Source of the DNA: Nocardia nova NBRC 15556
GTDB taxonomy: Bacteria; Actinomycetota; Actinomycetes; Mycobacteriales; Mycobacteriaceae
DNA length: 64,000 nt
Assembly: GCF_001613005.1 (NCBI RefSeq)
Contig: NZ_BDBN01000012.1
Span: 28,853-92,852, forward strand
Reading direction: 5' to 3'
The notes under the pieces are model-generated. The model made no database searches, was not told where the DNA came from, and saw only the letters and a list, made by a program, of their open reading frames with translations. Of this stretch, positions 9,007 to 17,221 are shown piece by piece (the stretch's first letter is position 1; each line of letters begins with the position of its first letter). A program made the translations under genes and the position numbers.

Positions 9007-9519
9007 ATGCGTCACGTCATTCGCGCAGCCGCGATCGCGGTTCTCGCCACATCCGCCACGGTCGGCGTCGCCGCTCCGGCCTTCGCTGAGTCTGGGTCGC
9101 CCGCGACCGCCACGGTCGCGGGCGACCAGGGCACACCGGCCGATCCCGCCGCCCCCGCCGGAACACCGGTCGATCCGACCACGGAATATCTGAACGCGTT
9201 CGACACCATCGCCGGTGCGTGGGCCAACGACTCCACGGTCGGCCAGGTCGTGGGCACGGCGGCGGGCCTGGCGGTCGGCTGCCCGCTCGGCGCGATCACC
9301 GGCGGCACGCTGACCATTCCGGTGCCGGTGCTGACTCCGATCGGCATCGTGGGCGGATGCATTCTCGGCGCGGGCACGCTCGGATTCCTCGGTGGCATGG
9401 CCGGCGGCATCGCCACCGGCGGCCCGAGCTTGGCGAACGCGGTGGGTGACCAGTACAACTCGCTCCATTCCAAAGGCCTGATCGCACAGTCGATGCCGGC
9501 CGAGAGCAACGCGCGGTAA
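9007..9519 (+). CDS. Secreted glycine-rich hydrophobic protein, unknown function (paralogue A)
   Basis: A 170-residue protein with a clear signal peptide (RHVIRAAAIAVLATSATVG, cleavage after APAFA). The mature part has a short proline-rich spacer, then a long glycine-zipper-like hydrophobic block containing VGCPLGAITGGTLTIP and GGMAGGIATGG. It shares the VGCPLG-TGGTL core with the next gene, so the two are tandem paralogues. Such proteins are common in Nocardia, but I know of no established function. The hydrophobic block could insert in the mycomembrane; that is inference. Start ATG 9007 follows AAAGAAGA. Confidence 0.75.
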   Translation: MRHVIRAAAIAVLATSATVGVAAPAFAESGSPATATVAGDQGTPADPAAPAGTPVDPTTEYLNAFDTIAGAWANDSTVGQVVGTAAGLAVGCPLGAITGGTLTIPVPVLTPIGIVGGCILGAGTLGFLGGMAGGIATGGPSLANAVGDQYNSLHSKGLIAQSMPAESNAR

Positions 9520-9553
9520 TCGACACTCCCCACCGATCAGAGCGGAAGAATTC

Positions 9554-10276
9554 ATGAAGACCACCACCCGGACCATCGCCGTGTCCACCTTGCTCGCCAC
9601 CGCCGTTGTCGCGGCGGCCGGGGCCGCCCAGGCCGATGTCGTCGCTCCGGCACCCTCCACCCCCGCACCCGTTGCCCCGCAATCGGAGTGGACCAGCACC
9701 GACCTGGGCCCCGGCATCCGCTATCAGGACGACACGACCACCGGAACCGCGGCCCTGCAGACTCCGCTCGGCGCGGTGGCGGTGCGCCCCGGACAGTTCG
9801 ACATTCGCGACGGTGCGGGCAGGACACTGCTCGGAACTCCGATCGAGGTTCCCGCGGCCGCCGATCCCGCTCGCCCGACGGCGCCGTCCCAGCCCGTCGC
9901 CGGCGCCGTGGAATCGACTGCGGCACAGCCCGGCTCGGTCGCCGATACCCAAATGTCGGATCTCAACCAGGCCGTCGCCGCGGCGGCACCGCACATGGGT
10001 CTGGCGATGGCGGTCGGCGGGATGGCCGGTTCGGTGATCGGCGCGGCCGTCGGCTGCCCCCTGGGGATCGCCACCGGCGGCACCCTCGTCTCCGTCGCCA
10101 CCGCCGGCACCATGACCGTGCCCGCGATGGCCGCGGCCTGCCTGGTCGGCGTGGTCGCGGTGGGTGGCCTCGGCGCGAGCGTCGGCGGTGTCGCGGTCGC
10201 CCTTCCGGTCGGAATCGCCGCGGGCACACAGAAGTACAACCAGCTGCAGGCCGAGCACGCGCAGAACGCGCACTGA
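9554..10276 (+). CDS. Secreted glycine-rich hydrophobic protein, unknown function (paralogue B)
   Basis: A 240-residue exported protein: signal peptide TIAVSTLLATAVVAAAG ending AAQA, then a small beta-rich stretch (TPLGAVAVRPGQFDIRDG) that paralogue A lacks, then the shared hydrophobic block with VGCPLGIATGGTLVS and repeated GG pairs. It lies 34 bases after paralogue A, with GGAAG before ATG 9554, so the pair is likely co-transcribed. Two conserved cysteines in the hydrophobic block (one in VGCPLG) could form a disulfide. No enzymatic motif is visible. Confidence 0.78.
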   Translation: MKTTTRTIAVSTLLATAVVAAAGAAQADVVAPAPSTPAPVAPQSEWTSTDLGPGIRYQDDTTTGTAALQTPLGAVAVRPGQFDIRDGAGRTLLGTPIEVPAAADPARPTAPSQPVAGAVESTAAQPGSVADTQMSDLNQAVAAAAPHMGLAMAVGGMAGSVIGAAVGCPLGIATGGTLVSVATAGTMTVPAMAAACLVGVVAVGGLGASVGGVAVALPVGIAAGTQKYNQLQAEHAQNAH

Positions 10277-10281
10277 GCCAC

Positions 10282-10321
10282 CGCCGTGCCCGGCCCTCCG
10301 CGCAGGCGGCCGGGCACGGCG
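10282..10321 (+). terminator. Perfect 14-bp hairpin after the secreted-protein pair
   Basis: CGCCGTGCCCGGCC at 10282-10295 pairs exactly with GGCCGGGCACGGCG at 10308-10321 across a 12-base loop, six bases after the stop of paralogue B. There is no T tract, as is common in high-GC actinobacteria, so termination is likely but not certain. Confidence 0.55.
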
Positions 10322-10425
10322 CCGGACGGCAGGCGACGGCGTGTCGGCGTGACCGGGAGTGGTGCGCGGCGGACAGTGTGCACGACGTCGAGCGGCAGCA
10401 GATCGAGCGGAAGAAGTAAGCACCG

Positions 10426-11574
10426 ATGAGTTTGTCCACCCTGGCCCTGGTGCTGGCGCTCGGGCTGGCGGGACCGCTGCTGGCGTGGCGCGAAGCCTGG
10501 CACATACCGGTGATCGTCGGCGAGCTGCTGGCCGGAATCGTCTGCGGCGTCACCGGATTCGGGGTGCTCGATGCCTCGGATCCGGTATTCGCCTTCCTGG
10601 CCGATATGGGTTTCGCGCTGGTGATGTTCGTCGCCGGCACCCATGTCCCGATTCGCGATCCGCGGATCCGCTCGGCACTGGGGATCGGTGCCCTCCGAGC
10701 CGTGCTGGTCGGGTCGGCCGCGGCCGTGATCGGCTATCTGCTCGCCGGCTTCTTCGATACCGGGCACGGCGCGATCTATGCGGTGCTGCTCGCCTCCTCC
10801 TCGGCCGCGCTGGTGCTGCCGATCATCGATTCCCAAGGGCTGCAGGGCAGATCGGTGCTCGAACTGACGGCACAGGTCGCCATCGCCGACACCGCGTCGA
10901 TCGTCGCGCTACCGCTGGTGATCGACGCGGGTAACGCCGGACGCGCCGCGCTGGGTGCGCTGGCGGTGATCGGCACCGCGGTGCTGCTGTTCTTGCTGCT
11001 GCGGTGGCTGGAACGCTCCGGGCTGCGCCGGCGTGCGCACCGAGTCTCCGAACGCCGCAAATTCGCCCTCGAACTGCGGGTCAGTTTGGCCCTCGTATTC
11101 GGGATGGCCGCCATCGCCACCCGCACGCACGTGTCGATCATGCTGGCCGGCTTCACGGCCGGACTGGCCGTCGCGGCAGTCGGCGAACCGCGCCGGGTGG
11201 CACGGCAATTGTTCGCCGCGACCGACGGATTCCTCGCTCCCCTGTTCTTCGTCTGGCTGGGCGCTCGGTTGAACCTGCGGGAATTCGCCGATCGCCCGCG
11301 GTTGATCCTGCTGGGGCTCGCGCTCGGAGCCGGCGCACTGCTGGTGCATCTGCTCATGCGTCTGCTGGGCCAGCCGGTCACATTCGGCGCGCTGGCCGCC
11401 GCTCAGATCGGTGTACCGGTGGCCGCCGTCACCGTCGGCACCCAGCTGCATGTGCTGCACCCGGCCGAGGCGGCGGCGATGATGCTGGGCGCGCTGGTGA
11501 CGATCGTCGCGGCGGCGGTGGCTGCCGCACTCGCGGCGCGACGGCCGCCGGTGGCGGATCCCGTCGCGCCGTGA
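10426..11574 (+). CDS. Cation/proton antiporter (CPA2-type)
   Basis: A 382-residue membrane protein with about twelve hydrophobic helices. It fits the sodium/hydrogen exchanger family: an early WREAWHIPVIVGELLAGIVCG helix pair, FLADMGFALVMFVAGTHVP, and a TADTAS-like conserved stretch (VAIADTASIVALPLV). It lacks a C-terminal TrkA nucleotide-binding domain, so it is the short form. It would exchange sodium or potassium for protons across the cytoplasmic membrane. Start ATG 10426 follows GGAAGAAG. Neighbours give no pathway link. Confidence 0.85.
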   Translation: MSLSTLALVLALGLAGPLLAWREAWHIPVIVGELLAGIVCGVTGFGVLDASDPVFAFLADMGFALVMFVAGTHVPIRDPRIRSALGIGALRAVLVGSAAAVIGYLLAGFFDTGHGAIYAVLLASSSAALVLPIIDSQGLQGRSVLELTAQVAIADTASIVALPLVIDAGNAGRAALGALAVIGTAVLLFLLLRWLERSGLRRRAHRVSERRKFALELRVSLALVFGMAAIATRTHVSIMLAGFTAGLAVAAVGEPRRVARQLFAATDGFLAPLFFVWLGARLNLREFADRPRLILLGLALGAGALLVHLLMRLLGQPVTFGALAAAQIGVPVAAVTVGTQLHVLHPAEAAAMMLGALVTIVAAAVAAALAARRPPVADPVAP

Positions 11575-11581
11575 ACGAGGG

Positions 11582-12388
11582 TCAGGGTTTGTGCGCCACC
11601 ACCGCGAACATGGTCACCGAGAAGTGATAGTCGCCGGTCTCGGCACCGCGCCGGATTTCGGTCAGAACGTAGTCGCGCTGGGCAGCGGTGATCAGCCCGT
11701 CGGCCACACCCCGGTCGGTGACCGCCGTGAACATCGGGAGGATCGACTCGGGTTCCCAGATCACGGCCTCGGAACCGATGTCGTCGATCAGCAGGCCGGC
11801 GTCGACCAGCCGTCCCCGTAAATGCCTGCCGGAGTTGCGATTCGGACTGTTGGTTTCCATCCGCTGCTGCAACGCCGCGACGACCTCGGGATCACCGGGA
11901 TGGAAGATCGCCGTCGACCAGTCGCTGTCGATCAGCACCACCCGTCCGCCCGGTCGCAGCACCCGCGCGATCTCCGCGGTGGCCTTCGCCGGATCGTCGA
12001 GGTGCTGATAGACCCGCTCACAGCGCACCGCGTCGACGGATGCGTCCGGCAGCGGCAGATCGTAGGCCGATCCCTCGATGAATTCGGCCGATACGTCCGC
12101 GGCGCGCTCGCGCGCCACCGCGAGCATCGACGGATTCGGATCGATACCGATGGCCCGCCCGGCCGGACCGACCAGAGCGGCCAGCTCCACCACTTCGGTG
12201 CCGGTGCCGGAGCCCACATCGAGGGCGGTTTCGCCGGGTCGCAGCGCCAGCGCGGCGCGCGCCCACTCGCGCATCCGCACCACGCCGGGTAAGGCGGCCT
12301 GATTGTCGAGTATCCGGACGATCAGCTCCTGCTCCGGGTGGTCGACCTGGTCGATGTGGAAGGAAGGAACGCCTCGTTGATCGCTCAC
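11582..12388 (-). CDS. Class I SAM-dependent methyltransferase
   Basis: A 268-residue enzyme with a standard SAM-binding motif (ALDVGSGTGTEVVELA), an acidic second strand (AIGIDPNPSMLAVA), the SVDAVRCERVYQHLDDP motif and the VLRPGGRVVLIDSDWST post-motif. It is of the UbiE/small-molecule type; the acceptor is unknown. Convergent with the antiporter gene, with only seven bases between stops. It lies downstream of the TetR gene on the same strand, 21 bases away, so the two may be co-transcribed. Confidence 0.88.
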   Translation of the reverse strand: MSDQRGVPSFHIDQVDHPEQELIVRILDNQAALPGVVRMREWARAALALRPGETALDVGSGTGTEVVELAALVGPAGRAIGIDPNPSMLAVARERAADVSAEFIEGSAYDLPLPDASVDAVRCERVYQHLDDPAKATAEIARVLRPGGRVVLIDSDWSTAIFHPGDPEVVAALQQRMETNSPNRNSGRHLRGRLVDAGLLIDDIGSEAVIWEPESILPMFTAVTDRGVADGLITAAQRDYVLTEIRRGAETGDYHFSVTMFAVVAHKP

Positions 12389-12409
12389 CCCGCCAGTATG
12401 CCCGCGCGA

Positions 12410-12961
12410 TCAGTCGAACAGCAGGCGTGCGGCGTGGGCGAGCACATCCGATCTGCTCTCGCCGGGATGCTCGGCCTTGATCAGGCGATTGGCGATGACC
12501 ATCGAAAAAGACAGCAGCGCAACGGCTTCCACATCCTCGGGTGCGACGCCGGAGTTCCGCAGCAGCGTGCGCAGATAGTCCATTCTGGCGTTGTCCACTT
12601 TCCGCAGCCGCGCCTCCACCGCCGGGTCACGCCGAGCCCATGCCCGGATGGCCAGATCCAGCGGCGTCAGATCCTCGGCGAAGGTCAGCGTGCCCGCCCG
12701 CCGGATCTTGCGCTTCGGATCGCCGCCCTCGCGCTCGACCTGTTCGCGCACATCGTCGACGGCGCGCCGTTCCCAGTCGTCGAGCATCGCCTCGAGTAGT
12801 TCGTCGCGGGAGCGGAACTGCCGGTAGAAGCCGCCGCGGGTCACGCCGAGTTGCGCCGCCAGCGCCTCCACCCGGACCGCATCGGGGCCGTGGTGCTCCA
12901 GCACGGAGAGCCCGGCATCGATCCACGCCTGCCGCGGAGTTCGCACCGGTGGCGCCATCAC
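12410..12961 (-). CDS. TetR family repressor
   Basis: A 183-residue TetR regulator. The N-terminal helix-turn-helix is clear (ALAAQLGVTRGGFYRQFRSR), and the C-terminal ligand domain has YLRTLLRNSGVAPEDVEA. It is divergent from the gene at 13069, and a perfect 29-base inverted repeat (13010-13038) lies between them. That makes autoregulation and control of the divergent gene very likely. The ligand is unknown. Confidence 0.9.
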   Translation of the reverse strand: MMAPPVRTPRQAWIDAGLSVLEHHGPDAVRVEALAAQLGVTRGGFYRQFRSRDELLEAMLDDWERRAVDDVREQVEREGGDPKRKIRRAGTLTFAEDLTPLDLAIRAWARRDPAVEARLRKVDNARMDYLRTLLRNSGVAPEDVEAVALLSFSMVIANRLIKAEHPGESRSDVLAHAARLLFD

Positions 12962-13009
12962 GTCCTCCTTCTCGACCGGCTCGATATGCCCTTGATTAGA
13001 TCACCCTTC

Positions 13010-13038
13010 AATAGATACAGTACTGTTCTGTATCTATT
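13010..13038. promoter_or_regulatory. TetR-type operator between divergent genes
   Basis: AATAGATACAG (13010-13020) and CTGTATCTATT (13028-13038) are perfect 11-base inverted arms around a seven-base spacer. The inner ACAGTACTGT (13017-13026) is itself a palindrome. It sits between the TetR start (12961) and the divergent start (13069), in the only AT-rich stretch nearby, and resembles TetR operators in length. Confidence 0.82.
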
Positions 13039-13068
13039 GTGCAGTACCGAAACCAGAAGGTTCTCGTC

Positions 13069-13557
13069 ATGTCCGTGCACACCTCCCCCACCGTCCGCCA
13101 ATGCGGAATCACCGCCGACCTGCTCGCCCTCACCACCCTGGACGACGTCGTCTACATCGACAGCCACGTGCTGGAAACCCCGGCTGCCACCGCCCGGACC
13201 GCCGAGCAGTGGGCCCGCGCGATCATGGAGGACGTTCCCGAGGACGTTCGTAGGCGATTGCGGGCGGCGTGGGCCGGTATCGAACTCGGCCTCACCCCCG
13301 GCGCGCCGGACACCGTCGCCGGTTGGCGCATCACCTTCTCCGCACCGGAATGCCTTCTGCTGCGGGCCGATTCGAGTCTCGGATTCCACGGCGAACTGGC
13401 GCTCGAGATCCGTGACGGCGTCGTCGCGCTGGCCACCTTCGTGGCCATGCGCGGGACACGCGCGCCGGATGTGTGGTTCGGCGTGGTCCCCGGCCATCTG
13501 GCGTTCGTGCGCTCACTTCTCGAACGAGCCGGCAGTGCGGAGCCGGCGGCGAGGTGA
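13069..13557 (+). CDS. Conserved hypothetical protein under TetR control
   Basis: A 162-residue soluble protein with no signal peptide or membrane segment. It contains WRITFSAPECLLLRADSSLG, strands such as GELALEIRDGVVALATFVAM, and an ending HLAFVRSLLERAG that recalls the DUF2867/SRPBCC-like polyketide-binding folds, but the match is weak and I do not assign a function. ATG 13069 follows AGAAGG. As the only gene divergent from the TetR repressor and facing its operator, it is probably the repressor's main target. Confidence 0.7.
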   Translation: MSVHTSPTVRQCGITADLLALTTLDDVVYIDSHVLETPAATARTAEQWARAIMEDVPEDVRRRLRAAWAGIELGLTPGAPDTVAGWRITFSAPECLLLRADSSLGFHGELALEIRDGVVALATFVAMRGTRAPDVWFGVVPGHLAFVRSLLERAGSAEPAAR

Positions 13558-13585
13558 TCGAGCGGTCGGTACCTCGCGACGCGGC

Positions 13586-13890
13586 TCAGTACCTCCACCT
13601 GCAGGCGTCGGCGATCTGCTCGGGCGTGGCATCGGCGAACAGCGCGATCTCACCGCGCCGCACGCTGCCGATGGTGTCGGCGAGGTCGTCGCCGAATGCC
13701 GCGCACAGCGCCTCGTCGGCTTCGAAGGCCACCACCGCGTCGGCGAGTGTGGTGGGCAACGGGATGATCCCGCGCGCGGACCGGGTGGCGGAGTCGAGTC
13801 GCGCCGGATCGCCGGCGACCGGCTCGGGCAGGGTCGTGCCCGCCTGCAAGCCCGCTCGGCCCGCCGCCAGCAGGCCCGCCAACGCCAGGT
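13586..13890 (-). pseudogene. Glutamine synthetase fragment, C-terminal end (piece 1 of the scrambled locus)
   Basis: Reading leftward from about 13890 the frame gives HLALAGLLAAGRAGLQAG, then PLPTTLADAVVAFEAD and DTIGSVRRGEIALFADATP before a normal stop at 13586. This is the C-terminal end of a glutamine synthetase-like enzyme. Everything upstream is missing here. The part that should directly precede it (ending in N-P-Y) is at 14636-14906 on the other strand. Confidence 0.8.
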
Positions 13891-14115
13891 GTACCGCGTG
13901 TGGCCGCGCTTCGACGAGATGCGCATCGAGCTGGCGGTGGGACAGTTCGGCGATCTGCTCAACGACGTCCGCACGGAACCGGATTTCGGGCAGGTATTGG
14001 CGCTGGCACGTGCGAAATCCGGCAACTACACCGTGCGCCGGCCGCTCGAACTCGGCGCGGCGATGGCCGGATGCGACGAGTCGACCCTGTCGGCGCTGAG
14101 CCGGTACGGACGCGC
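13891..14115 (+). pseudogene. crtE: crtE (geranylgeranyl diphosphate synthase) fragment, middle (piece 2)
   Basis: The frame reads YRVWPRFDEMRIELAVGQFG, then YTVRRPLELGAAMAGC and ends SALSRYGRA. This is the middle of an isoprenoid diphosphate synthase, including the conserved K-x-x-x-Y-T-V-x-x-P-L stretch. It should continue into VGEAFQM, which is found at 14907 (piece 6). At 14116 the frame breaks into crtI sequence of opposite strand. Confidence 0.8.
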
Positions 14116-14330
14116 ATGAACGAGTCGAACTCGGTCCGGTAGAGCTGGGTCAGCCACGCGCGCAGTCGCCGGTATCCGGCCGCCTGCCCGGCTCCGGCGA
14201 ACTCGGTGATCGCCGCGGCCATGCGTTCGGCGTCGCTGTGAACCTCGAGCTGACGCCCGTCGGCGAAATGGGCCCGGTAGGCCGGATCCACCGGCACCAG
14301 CGACAGGCGGTCGTCCATCTGCTCGCCGAC
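14116..14330 (-). pseudogene. crtI: crtI (phytoene desaturase) fragment, about residues 75-145 (piece 3)
   Basis: Read leftward from 14330: VGEQMDDRLSLVPVDPAYRA, then FADGRQLEVHSDAERMAA and LRAWLTQLYRTEFDSF, matching the part of CrtI just before its central domain. The next residues expected (GANFDSPL) are found at 15184 on the plus strand. The FAD-binding N-terminus of crtI is nowhere in the window. Confidence 0.8.
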
Positions 14331-14635
14331 CGTCCTGGATCATCGCGAAGGCATGGACAAGTTCCAGCGCGGCGGCGGCTCGCAGTGCGGCGGCGTCGGG
14401 GGCCTCGCCGCACAGCCAGCCGATGTACATGAATGTCGATCGCAGGCATTTGCCGCCTGCCACGTATCGGCGAGCGATGTCGTCGACGGCGATTTCCTGG
14501 ACGGCGCCTATGCGGTTCTCGCGCAGGAACGCGTCCAGTTCGGTCAGGACTCGATCCCGTACCGCGGTACGCCACCGCACGACACCGTCCACGGTATTCA
14601 CCGGGTGATCGGCCAGAATTGTTGCAGGGGAACAC
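14331..14635 (-). pseudogene. crtE: crtE fragment, N-terminal end (piece 4)
   Basis: Read leftward: VVRWRTAVRDRVLTELDAFL, GGKCLRSTFMYIGW (the conserved GGKxxR region of prenyl synthases) and ELVHAFAMIQD, stopping just before the first aspartate-rich motif. That motif is on piece 7 (15088-15183). The original start is uncertain; GTG 14601 or a codon further upstream are possible. Confidence 0.78.
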
Positions 14636-14906
14636 AATCGGCGGTCCCGGTCCTTTCGGAATCGGTGCGGAGGGGGAGCACTTCGCCGCGGGAATCCTGG
14701 ACCGCCTGCCCGCGCTACTGACCGTCGGCTGCCCGGCCGTGGCAAGCTACCTGCGCTTGCAGCCCAGTCACTGGGCGGGTGTCTTCCGATGCTGGGGATT
14801 GGAGAACCGGGAGGCCGCCCTGCGCTACATCACCGGAAGCGAAGGTGAGCGCGACCGCGCGGCCAATATCGAGATCAAGACGTTCGACGCCGCCGCCAAC
14901 CCGTAC
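14636..14906 (+). pseudogene. Glutamine synthetase fragment, middle (piece 5)
   Basis: The frame reads GPGPFGIGAEGEHFAAGILD, VGCPAVASYLRLQPSHWAGV and CWGLENREAALRYITG, ending FDAAANPY. This is the substrate-binding region of a glutamine synthetase. Its natural continuation is piece 1 at 13586-13890, on the opposite strand and a kilobase to the left. The N-terminal half of the gene is absent. Confidence 0.8.
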
Positions 14907-15087
14907 CGTCGGCGAGGCATTCCAGATGCGCGACGACCTGCTGGGAGTATTCGGAACCCCCGATGCCACAGGCAAACCCGGTGACGGAGATCTGACTCAG
15001 CACAAGGCGACCACCGTGGTGATCGCCGCCCGCCAGCTCGCCGACCCCGCCGCCCGCCGCGAACTCGACACGCTGCTGTCCGCACCC
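14907..15087 (+). pseudogene. crtE: crtE fragment, second aspartate-rich motif (piece 6)
   Basis: The frame reads VGEAFQMRDDLLGVFGTPDA, KPGDGDLTQHKATTVV and DPAARRELDTLLSAP. DDLLGVFG is the second aspartate-rich motif of prenyl diphosphate synthases. The last 60 or so residues of the enzyme are missing; at about 15087 the sequence turns into piece 7 on the minus strand. Confidence 0.8.
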
Positions 15088-15183
15088 GTCGCCGGGCATT
15101 CGCCGGTTCCGATGTGCGTCGGCGAAGGCGACATGCCCCGTGGGCGCGCCGCGGCGTAGCTCCGACTCGTCCATCACATCGTC
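15088..15183 (-). pseudogene. crtE: crtE fragment, first aspartate-rich motif (piece 7)
   Basis: Read leftward from 15183: DDVMDESELRRGAPTGHVAF and ADAHRNRRMPGD. DDVMD is the first aspartate-rich motif of prenyl diphosphate synthases. It fits exactly behind the AMIQD end of piece 4. About 40 residues that should follow it before piece 2 are missing from the window. Confidence 0.78.
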
Positions 15184-16278
15184 GGGGCGAATTTCGACTC
15201 GCCGCTCTCGGCGCTGCGTCCTTCGCTGGCCCGACTGGCGGCGATGGGAGGATTCCGCCGCTGGGACCGTGCGGTCGCACAACACATCGACGATCCGGAA
15301 CTGCGGCGGCTGTTCACCTTTCAATCCCTGTATGCCGGCGTCGCGCCCAGGAGGGCGATAGCGGCATACGCGGTGATCGCCTATATGGACACGATCGCCG
15401 GCGTCTGGTTCCCGCGCGGCGGGATGCGAGCGCTACCCGACGCGCTCGCCGCGGCGGCGCAGGACGCCGGCGTCGAGATCCGCTACGACACCGCCGTGGC
15501 GAGCCTGGACCGCACCGGATCCCGGATCCGCACAGTCGTCACCGATACCGGCGAGCGCATCCCGTGCGATGCGGTCGTGCTCACCACCGAGTTGTCCGAC
15601 ACCTACCGGCTGACGGGCCATTCCCCGCGCCGCCCGCTGCGTCCCACGGCGGCACCGTCCGCGGTCGTGCTGCACGTCGGCTGCGAGGCGATGCCCCGAG
15701 CGGCGCACCACCATCTGCTCTTCGGCCGCGCCTGGGACGAAGCCTTCGACGACATCATCGCTCGCGGCAGCGTCATGACAGATCCGTCACTGCTGGTCAC
15801 CAGGCCCACCGCGGGTGACCCGAGCCTGGCCCCACCCGGACGCGACCTGCTCTACATCCTCGCTCCGGTACCGAATCTCGTTCGCGGACCGATCAATTGG
15901 GACCGCTTCGGCCCCGCCTACGCCGAGGAGATTCTGACCACCGTCCAGGATCGCTTGCCGATCCCACTGACCGATCCCCGGTTGCTCCACATCACCACTC
16001 CTGCCGACTGGGCGCGGCGCGGCATGCTGGCCGGAAGCCCCTTCGCGTTGGCCCACACCGTCACCCAAACCGGCCCCTTCCGCCCGGCCAATATGATCCG
16101 CGGACTCGAGAACGTGGTGCTGGCGGGCGGCAGCACCGTCCCCGGTGTCGGCATACCGCCCGTGCTGATTTCCGGCCGGCTCGCCGCGGACCGCGTCACC
16201 GGACCGACGCCTTCTGCACTGCCCGCACGCCGACGCGCGTCCGCCCTGTCCACTTCGACCGCCGCCATCATCCGCTGA
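15184..16278 (+). pseudogene. crtI: crtI (phytoene desaturase), C-terminal three quarters (piece 8)
   Basis: The open frame of about 360 codons reads GANFDSPLSALRPSLARLAA, FTFQSLYAGVAPRRAIAAYA, DTIAGVWFPRGGMRALPDAL and the C-terminal dinucleotide-binding signature GSTVPGVGIPPVLISG. It is a long, undamaged stretch of phytoene desaturase, but with no start codon or ribosome site at its beginning and no FAD-binding GxGxxG N-terminus, so it cannot be an active enzyme. Eleven bases separate it from crtB, showing the old operon order crtE-crtI-crtB. Confidence 0.85.
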
Positions 16279-16288
16279 TCGGAAACTC

Positions 16289-17221
16289 ATGTCCCCCATC
16301 GCCTTTCTCGACAACGGCCGCGCCGATACCCAACTGCAGCAGTCCTATCGCGCCTGCCGGACGCTCAACGCCCGCCACGGCAAGACCTTCTTCCTCGCCA
16401 CCCGGTTACTCGCCCCCGACCAGCGTCCGGCGATCCACGCGCTCTACGGCTTCGCCCGCCGCGCCGACGACATCCTCGACGACATCGACCCGAGCCGTCC
16501 GGTCACCGAGCGAGCGGCACGACTGGACGCGCTGGCCGCGCAGTTCACCAGCGAGGACGCCGACGCCGACGCCGTCCTCCCGGCCGTACTGCACACGGCG
16601 CACTCCTACCGCATCGCTCCGGCGCTGTTCGACTCGTTCCTGGAGTCGATGCGCATGGATCTCACCGTCACCGACTATCCGGATCGGCGTGCGCTGGACC
16701 GCTACGTCTACGGTTCCGCCGAAGTCATCGGGTTACAGGTCTTGCCGGTGCTGGGCACGGTGTGCCCGGTGGACGAGGCCGCTCCCTACGCCGCCGCGCT
16801 CGGAAAAGCCTTCCAGCTAACCAACTTTCTGCGCGACGTGGACGAGGACCTGGTCCGAGACCGGGTGTATCTGCCGGCAGACGAACTGGCCGCCTACGGC
16901 GTCGACCGTGACCTGCTGCTGTGGTGTCAGGCGCACCGCCGCACCGACCCGCGCGTCCGGCGCGCTCTGGTCGCCCAGCATGCGCACACTCGCGACATCT
17001 ACGACTACGCCCGCGCCGGTATCGCCTTGCTCGCGCCACGGTCGCGGCCGTGCGTCACCACCGCGCTCACCCTCTATTCGGAAATTCTGGATCGCATCGA
17101 GAGTCTGGATTTCGACATCTTCGTTCATCGTGCCCGCGTCGGTATCCCACGGCGTGCCGCGGTGGGCAGCCGCGGTCTCGCCCGCGCGCTCCGGTCCAGG
17201 CAGGCGCAGCCGGGGCTATGA
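16289..17221 (+). CDS. crtB: Phytoene synthase
   Basis: A 310-residue squalene/phytoene synthase. Both metal-binding motifs are present: ARRADDILDDID near residue 60 and LTNFLRDVDEDLVRDRVYLP near residue 175. It would join two geranylgeranyl diphosphates into phytoene, the first committed carotenoid step. The gene looks complete, starting at ATG 16289, and overlaps the convergent SDR gene by six bases. With crtE and crtI broken next to it, it has neither a local substrate source nor a local next step, so it may be inactive in practice or rely on genes elsewhere. Confidence 0.92.
   Translation: MSPIAFLDNGRADTQLQQSYRACRTLNARHGKTFFLATRLLAPDQRPAIHALYGFARRADDILDDIDPSRPVTERAARLDALAAQFTSEDADADAVLPAVLHTAHSYRIAPALFDSFLESMRMDLTVTDYPDRRALDRYVYGSAEVIGLQVLPVLGTVCPVDEAAPYAAALGKAFQLTNFLRDVDEDLVRDRVYLPADELAAYGVDRDLLLWCQAHRRTDPRVRRALVAQHAHTRDIYDYARAGIALLAPRSRPCVTTALTLYSEILDRIESLDFDIFVHRARVGIPRRAAVGSRGLARALRSRQAQPGL

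Noticed and set aside
15244..16278. The crtI remainder as a functional shorter phytoene desaturase
   Set aside because: Its possible start (ATG 15244) leaves out the whole FAD-binding N-terminus, and a matching crtI piece lies inverted upstream.
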